From positions 69,916 through 133,915 of the forward strand of contig QANZ01045558.1 in the NCBI GenBank assembly GCA_003254925.1: a stretch of DNA of 64,000 bases, given 5' to 3'. Shown here piece by piece: positions 58,701 through 64,000 of this stretch. Numbering within the stretch: position 1 is the stretch's first letter; the number at the start of each line of letters is the position of its first letter. This stretch comes from Chamaecrista fasciculata (Eukaryota > Streptophyta > Magnoliopsida > Fabales > Fabaceae). A model generated the notes under the pieces. It ran no database searches. It worked only from the letters and a program-made list of their open reading frames with translations, and was not told where the DNA came from. A program made the position numbers and the translations under genes.

Positions 58701-61700
58701 CTTTGAAAGTTAACTATTAAAATTGAAGAATCAAACTAATTAATTACTCCATCAAATATTTATTGTACTACTCAGGTTTCCATCAATATGATAATATTTT
58801 ATTCAATCAACTAGAATAAACATCCACATAAAAATATTTTTTTATGTAAATATTAATAAGTTAGGAAAACTAATTGTGTGCATAGTTAAAAGTAAAATAC
58901 ATTCATCACCTATGAAGCATAGACACTGATACGGACACAGACAAATCGACACTTCAAATTCTTAAAGTTACACGACACGACACGATATATATTTATATAT
59001 ATAAATAATTGAAAATTCATAAATTTTGATAAAAACTTTAAAAATTATAATATTTATTCATAATGTATGTCATATGTGTCGTTATTTTATATTGTTTGTC
59101 ATGTTAAAATCACAAAAACTTGATTTTGTATTCTGAAAATTATGAATATCTATCGTACGGGTGTCGGACACGGACATGTGACTGACATAGCGACACACAA
59201 AATGAAATGTCCATGCTTCATAGTTCATCATCAAAAAAATGTAAAATCCATTTTTTTACAAAATTAACTATTATATATGCATGACATCAAAGTTAATAAA
59301 GAAAATTTTTAATTTTAGCACTACACCATCTTCTTCAATGAGTAATCTAAAGTTTCCCCCTTTCATTTGGTCAATAATATCAAAATTTGCCTCTGTTTCA
59401 GTACGGAAGAAATGGTGAGTTGGCCCTTGTTTGGTGAATAGTCAATTAGGTGTTTTAAATGTAGCTAAACCAATCCAGCCACAATTAAATGCTTATAACA
59501 GTTTCAATCTATAAAACCAATAGCTTTAAATAGTAAAAATACACTATCTTTTTTTTGGCCGGAGTAAATACACTATCTAGCATTCATGAATTCACCAATA
59601 AATGAGGAATATTTTTTGATAGACATAAATGAGATATTTATTATACATAATTTAAATTTTGACAACTAAATCATTTTTAAAAAATTATATTTCAATTAAA
59701 CTGTAATATAAAATTACACTACGTAATTTATATCAAAATACAACTTAAAAAAAATTGTTAAAATAAAAACAAGAGTAAATTAATGATTTATCCCCTTAAA
59801 GATGGTAAATTTCTCAATTTAGTCCCTAAAAGATAAAATTATAAGATTTAATCCTGAAAGATGCAATTATAATAAATCTATACTTTTTTATAAAGATACT
59901 AACTACAGTAAAATTCAACGATAAATCTAATGTAGTTCTAAACTTTGTTGACATACATTTAACAATTGTTAAAAAAATTATATCAACTGTTAAATCTGAA
60001 TTAATATCTTAGCAAAAAAACCTAAATTGGTTTTAATTACATAATTCAGAAACCTTTCAATTTCATCTTTAAATGACTAAATTGAAAAAAATTATGACCT
60101 TTCAAGAATCAAATCTTCAATTTACTCTAAAAACAATATTGAATGACCGTTTGATGCTTGTAGCCAACATTAATTTTAATTCTGTTGCTAAAAGGCCATT
60201 ATTCATTCATCCACTAAATAAGTCAAATCTTTAGCATAATTTCAAACATATATAACACAATAAATTATTCTACACTTCAATTGGATCTCCATTTCAAATA
60301 ATTTTTTTTATATATAAAAAAAAAAAGATAGAAGAGAAGAGGAAAAAGAGAAAGAAAGTTTAATGATTCTACACTCATTTAATTATTTTTTTTCCTCCCA
60401 TCTCTTCTTTTCTAAAAAATGTTGTGCATCCATTCTCCTTCACGGAGTTTGTCTCTTGAGAGAGACCCCACATACACGCAAGTCAATGAGCAAATAAAGA
60501 ATCATCATTGGAGGATAAATATTAATTAACATGTCATGTGACATGTCCAGTGGGTATTTAAATGCACGAACACAGTACGTAGTCCTGAATGTATCCCCTT
60601 CTCCAAAAACTCATATGATGAACTAGGTAACATACTAAAACCTCTGAACAACTCAGAATCCTACCTTTCCTATGATCTGAACTTTACACAGTAGTCTATC
60701 TACCAGATCTCTAAAGGTACTCTCAGTTTAAAACAACACTAAGAACTTAAGGATAGACATCACAAACACACACATATAAATTTATATATTCAGTTTGTTT
60801 GCAGTATAGTTTACCAGTTAACCAATTATTAACTACAATTCAAATTCAAATTAACCGAAGCAGCTTGAACATGTGATATAGTAATAGGTAGCTCTGAAAG
60901 AAAATGTAAAAATGTGACCTTTTCACAAACCTGTCAATACCTAAGTCCTTCATGGCCATTTTGACTTCATCTGCTGTGGCTCCCTCCTCACGTAGTTCAT
61001 TCAATTTGTCGTGTACCACTTTGTTTTCTGCATCTATGTCTAGTCCAGGCACTCCATTGAGCGAATCTCCCAAGTGATATGGAGTTTCTAATATGAGTCC
61101 TCCTTTCTCACCAGATACATAAGCTGAAAGATACAGTAGTTAATTAAGGTACCAAGTAAATGTGAGGCCCTTTACTGAAATGATCCACTTTACAACAAGT
61201 GGTACCAAAAATAAGACAAAGGAAGTAGTTGCTCTACCAAAAGTAAAGAGAAAAAGGTATATTTGTGTATGATAAAAATTTTAGGTATCGATGAGTAAAG
61301 GCAGGTTACCTCAATACTTCAATACACCAAAATTGGATTTTTTCTAAAAAAAAAATTGTGATGTTTTTATTTATTAAGATCCCAAAATTTATGACTAGTA
61401 ATAATAATTTATCGGTCCAAAATAACTTAGAAAGTTAGGTGATAGTCGAGTTTGGTCGATCAGTTCCAGCAAAGTAATTCTGTCAAGAGCCATAAAAGCA
61501 AAATTTGATAGAAAGATAATATACGTGAAGGCTTTTATATGTACTTACTAACCTGTTGATACATGCACAACCACCTTGAGTTTAAGACATTGTTTGGCGA
61601 AGTTTATGACATGCTTCGCTCCGAAGGTGTTTAGTCTCAAAGCAACATCATATCTGCATTCAAGGACAGGAAATAGTAAAAAAACTAAAAAAGAGTAGTT

Positions 61701-62639
61701 TATGATGGTAGATTATAAAATATTGAGATAGTAGAAAATCTAAAAACTCTCTCATGGAAATTAAATTTACCTTTCATCGAAATTAGTAGTTGCTGCTAAG
61801 TTAATTATAACATCCGTTTGATTACGAATCTCTTCCCTTAAAAGGGGATCCTGGAGGCCCAGGTCCTCCCGCGTAATGTCCCCAGGCACAAGAACCAACT
61901 TTTCCGAAACAAAGGAATTAAAATTTGCACCTAATTTTTCCTTCAGCACTTTAAACAAGTCCTTCCCTATGATCTACAAAAAGCAAAATGTGTATACAGT
62001 ATGCATTAATTAACCATAAGCTTAACTAACAAACTAAAACGGAAAATGTTTGTGCCCACTGCCCACATATATTTAATGATCGGAAGAAGATTGAAAATGA
62101 TGTTTAGTTAACCAAGCTCGTGCTTAATTACTCATTTGATATTGTAATTAAGAAGTTCTGCTTAGTACAGATGGAATAAAGTAGTATTAACAGCAGCTAG
62201 TATATATACATGATGAATATGACATCTTTTAAACTCTGTAACAAATGCAAACAAAAATGAAAGGGAAAACCTAAAAGAAGATTCCCTTTTGTTAAAAATG
62301 GAGTCACGCTTTTGCAGATACCTCATTGTGCAAGCGATGGATGGCAGACTTGGTGTCTGCTGCTCTCAAAAGAAGAAAAAGTTTCTTGACATTTGGTTGA
62401 ACCCTCAATATCTTCTCCACGAGAACTGTAAATTACCACACCAAAAAAAGATATGTCATCACCTAAATGTGTCATACACACATGTACACACACACAAGCT
62501 CCCTCTGAAGGGAACAAAAAGGGATAGGGAGAGGTAAAGAGAGAGAAAAAGAGAGCATACTTTTGGCAAGAAACCCAGTGGCACCAGTGACTAAAATGGT
62601 CTTATCCTGAAGAAAGTGGAGTATACTTCCTAACTCCAT
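55705..62639 (-). CDS. alcohol-forming fatty acyl-CoA reductase, 10 exons
   Basis: Exons (- strand): 62561-62639, 62322-62425, 61771-61973, 61553-61653, 60931-61123, 57322-57483, 57103-57184, 56741-57007, 55974-56101, 55705-55858. All have GT-AG borders and phases join without a break into 490 residues plus stop, the usual size for plant FARs. The N-terminal Rossmann fold has [10 protein letters not shown] (residues 17-26) and the catalytic YVFTK (Y237, K241) after VYGWPNT. The FAR C-terminal domain starts near residue 398 ([13 protein letters not shown]) and ends [13 protein letters not shown]. It reduces long-chain acyl-CoA to primary alcohol with NADPH for wax, suberin or pollen-wall lipids. 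No plastid transit peptide is seen, so an ER-type FAR (CER4/FAR1-5 group) is likelier than the plastid MS2 type. The substrate length cannot be read from sequence. The frame is intact. Confidence 0.92.
56159..56677. mobile_element. Mutator-type MITE (519 bp) in reductase intron 8
   Basis: The TIRs are GGCCAAAACCTTATTTTTG and, inverted, GGTCAAAACCTTATTTTAG, with exact 9-bp duplications TATAATATA at 56150-56158 and 56678-56686. It occupies most of the 639-bp intron. No coding sequence. Same family as 37078-37623. Confidence 0.9.
57484..60930 (-). other. large intron 5 of the reductase
   Basis: 3.45 kb between exons 5 and 6, with proper donor (CAG|gtttgtg) and acceptor (ttcag|GGC). It holds the MITE at 58910-59223 and AT-rich sequence. 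Nothing else is supported. It accounts for about half of the gene length. Confidence 0.8.
58910..59223. mobile_element. MITE, TATGAAGCATGG family, copy 2 (314 bp), in intron 5
   Basis: CTATGAAGCATAG at the left and CCATGCTTCATAG at the right form the TIRs. The flanks TTCATCAC (58902-58909) and TTCATCAT (59224-59231) match in 7 of 8 bases, suggesting an 8-bp (hAT-type) duplication. The interior matches 42765-43152. Confidence 0.8.
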
Positions 62640-62770
62640 TGGAGAAAAAAGATGAGGAGAGAGAGAGAGAGAGAGAGGAAAAGCTGTCTTTCAGACGAAT
62701 AGACGATACTAACAGACAGACACTATGGTGTGGGCGAAATCTAATGGCATTTCATATAAGCAGAGAAAGC
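62640..62770 (-). promoter_or_regulatory. leader and core promoter of the reductase
   Basis: Upstream of the ATG (62639) the - strand has a CTCTCTCT tract (62653-62680), common in plant leaders. A TATA-like GCTTATATGAAATG sits near 62747-62760, which would place the start near 62720. Inferred. Confidence 0.4.
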
Positions 62771-62979
62771 AAGCAGAGGAGTGCAATTATGATGATGGAG
62801 TGCACGCAAGTTGTTGGTCATAGTTTACTACATCAGGTAGAAAAAGTATAGTCATTTTTATTTCTTCTTTTTATTTTTCTCCTTTTGGGTTTGGTCTCTT
62901 GGTTTGTTTGTGTTTGGGTGAGGCATCAATTGCTTCAATTGGTATGTTGTATGTATGTAGAAGTCAATCAAAAATAACA

Positions 62980-63455
62980 TATATATATACAACAACAACA
63001 ACAACAGGTCTTTTCCCACTAGGTGAGGTCGGCTATATGGATTAACTGACGCCAAGTTCTATTCTTGCACATGTCAACCGTAAGGTTATTGATAGATAAA
63101 TCTTTTCGGATAGTTTTCTTTGGTCTTCCCCTTCCCCCGGTTATAGGATTTTTAACCATTTGGTCAACTTTGCGTACCGAGGCCTCCATAGGTCTTCTTT
63201 GTACATGCTCAAACCACCTAAGGCGTGTTTCAACCAATTTCTCTACAATAGATGCTACTCCAACTTCCTCTGTGATGATCTCTTTCCTGATCTTATCTTT
63301 TATAGTATGGCCACACATCCATCGAAGTATTCTCATCTCAGTTACGTTGAATTTCTGTTCATGCTGCCGTTTTATCGCCCAACATTTAGTACCATACAAC
63401 AAAGCCAGTCTTATAGTCATGCGGTAAAATTTTCCTTTTAGTTTAAGTGACACTT
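62980..63455 (-). mobile_element. 5'-truncated RTE-type LINE, 3' tail
   Basis: 63453-63019 on the - strand encodes the C-terminal tail found after reverse transcriptase in plant RTE-like LINEs: LLYGTKCWAIKRQHEQK, EMRILRWMCGHTIKDKIR, VGVASIVEKLVETRLRWFEH, VQRRP and GRGRPKKT. The 3' end runs into (TTG)n (62990-63006), a common RTE-type tail. The endonuclease and RT are absent. Broken fragment. Confidence 0.85.
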
Positions 63456-64000
63456 TTTTATCACAGATAACCCTTGAGGCATTTCTCTATTTCATCCACC
63501 CTACTTAAATTCTATGATTAAATAAATTTATTTTATTGGTATTTTACTATTCAAAAGGTGTAAAGGACGTAAAAGTCTTTAACATGGTCGATGAGACCAA
63601 GTTTATTGTGTGTGGCCTATTGGTGGTGCGGTGGCACCTGTAGAGCGTAGAGTTGTGAATATGAAGATGAGACCAAGATAAAGATTTAAGGGAGAGCGAA
63701 ATAGTAGTATTATAAGTGATAACCCACATGCAAGCCCACCAAGCTAGTGATTATATGTATGTTTTATGTATATATGCAACAATTTTAGAAACTGATTCTA
63801 ACCTACCATCTCTGCAACTATTTAAATTCTACACGTCCGTGCAAAACTCTCAACTCCCCTCCCCTGACGTAACCTCAGTTCCTATACATCTCTCTTCTTC
63901 ATAACTCTCTCACCTACTTTGATTTGCAAAATATATTTTGAAAGAACAAGGAGGAGAGAGCTCGAGTTCTTAAGAATTCGAGTTTTTAAAATGCTTTGTA
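63456..64000. other. intergenic; possible promoter of a gene beyond the window
   Basis: CAACTATTTAAATTCTACAC (~63816) could be a TATA region, followed by a pyrimidine-rich CATCTCTCTTCTTCATAACT leader-like stretch and an ACGT core (CTGACGTAAC). No coding start is recognised before the window ends. Confidence 0.25.

Noticed and set aside
63065..63427. Plus-strand open frame of 120 codons
   Set aside because: Antisense shadow of the RTE LINE tail, which has recognisable motifs on the - strand.

Overview
This is nuclear DNA from a flowering plant, most likely a eudicot. It has spliced genes with GT-AG introns, a flavonoid 3',5'-hydroxylase, a plant-type alcohol-forming fatty acyl-CoA reductase, plastid DNA fragments and a dense load of LTR, LINE, Mutator-type and hAT-type elements. 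The sequence alone does not identify the species. A 610-base assembly gap (N) lies at 53974-54583.

Two genes look intact. (1) A CYP75A-type flavonoid 3',5'-hydroxylase on the + strand (36381-40507): three exons, 524 residues, all P450 landmarks present. Its 2.46-kb first intron is filled with inverted-repeat elements, including a hAT element nested in another insertion. (2) A fatty acyl-CoA reductase on the - strand (62639 down to 55705). I rebuilt it as ten exons in continuous phase giving 490 residues. The genes point towards each other with about 15 kb of transposon-rich DNA between them. One belongs to anthocyanin B-ring hydroxylation and the other to fatty alcohol, wax or suberin synthesis, so no joint pathway is implied.

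Region by region: 0-4 kb holds a mosaic plastid insertion (psaB fragment fused to trnL-trnF) and a LOB-domain (LBD) pseudogene bracketed by 27-bp inverted repeats. 4-8.8 kb is an old Gypsy-like LTR on the - strand, split by a 2.15-kb solo LTR. 8.8-14.8 kb is a diverged duplication of the first 4 kb, including a second LBD remnant and a 915-bp hAT element. 15.6-17.1 kb is a 5'-truncated L1-type LINE. 18.4-30.0 kb is a four-part nest: an old LTR element is split by a young relative in its internal region and by a Mutator-like element in its 3' LTR, and the Mutator-like element is itself split by a solo LTR. 30-36 kb is intergenic DNA rich in foldback elements, with a strong RNA-type hairpin at 34561-34694. 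36.4-40.5 kb is the hydroxylase. 41.4-45 kb has a hAT element, a short MITE and a ~556-bp tandem array. 45.4-50.9 kb is a dead Ty1/copia element on the - strand whose two LTRs share R-U5 but not U3. 51-53.4 kb has tandem arrays and a GC-rich LTR-like block. 55.7-62.6 kb is the reductase. 63 kb is an RTE-type LINE tail.

Nothing here is a bacterial-style system. The most informative observations are the nested insertions datable by exact target-site duplications, the chimeric copia LTRs, the transposon-packed hydroxylase intron, the LBD fragments inside a TIR-bounded unit, and the long near-perfect hairpin. All calls were made by reading the sequence. Identity figures are by-eye counts, and no database search was run.
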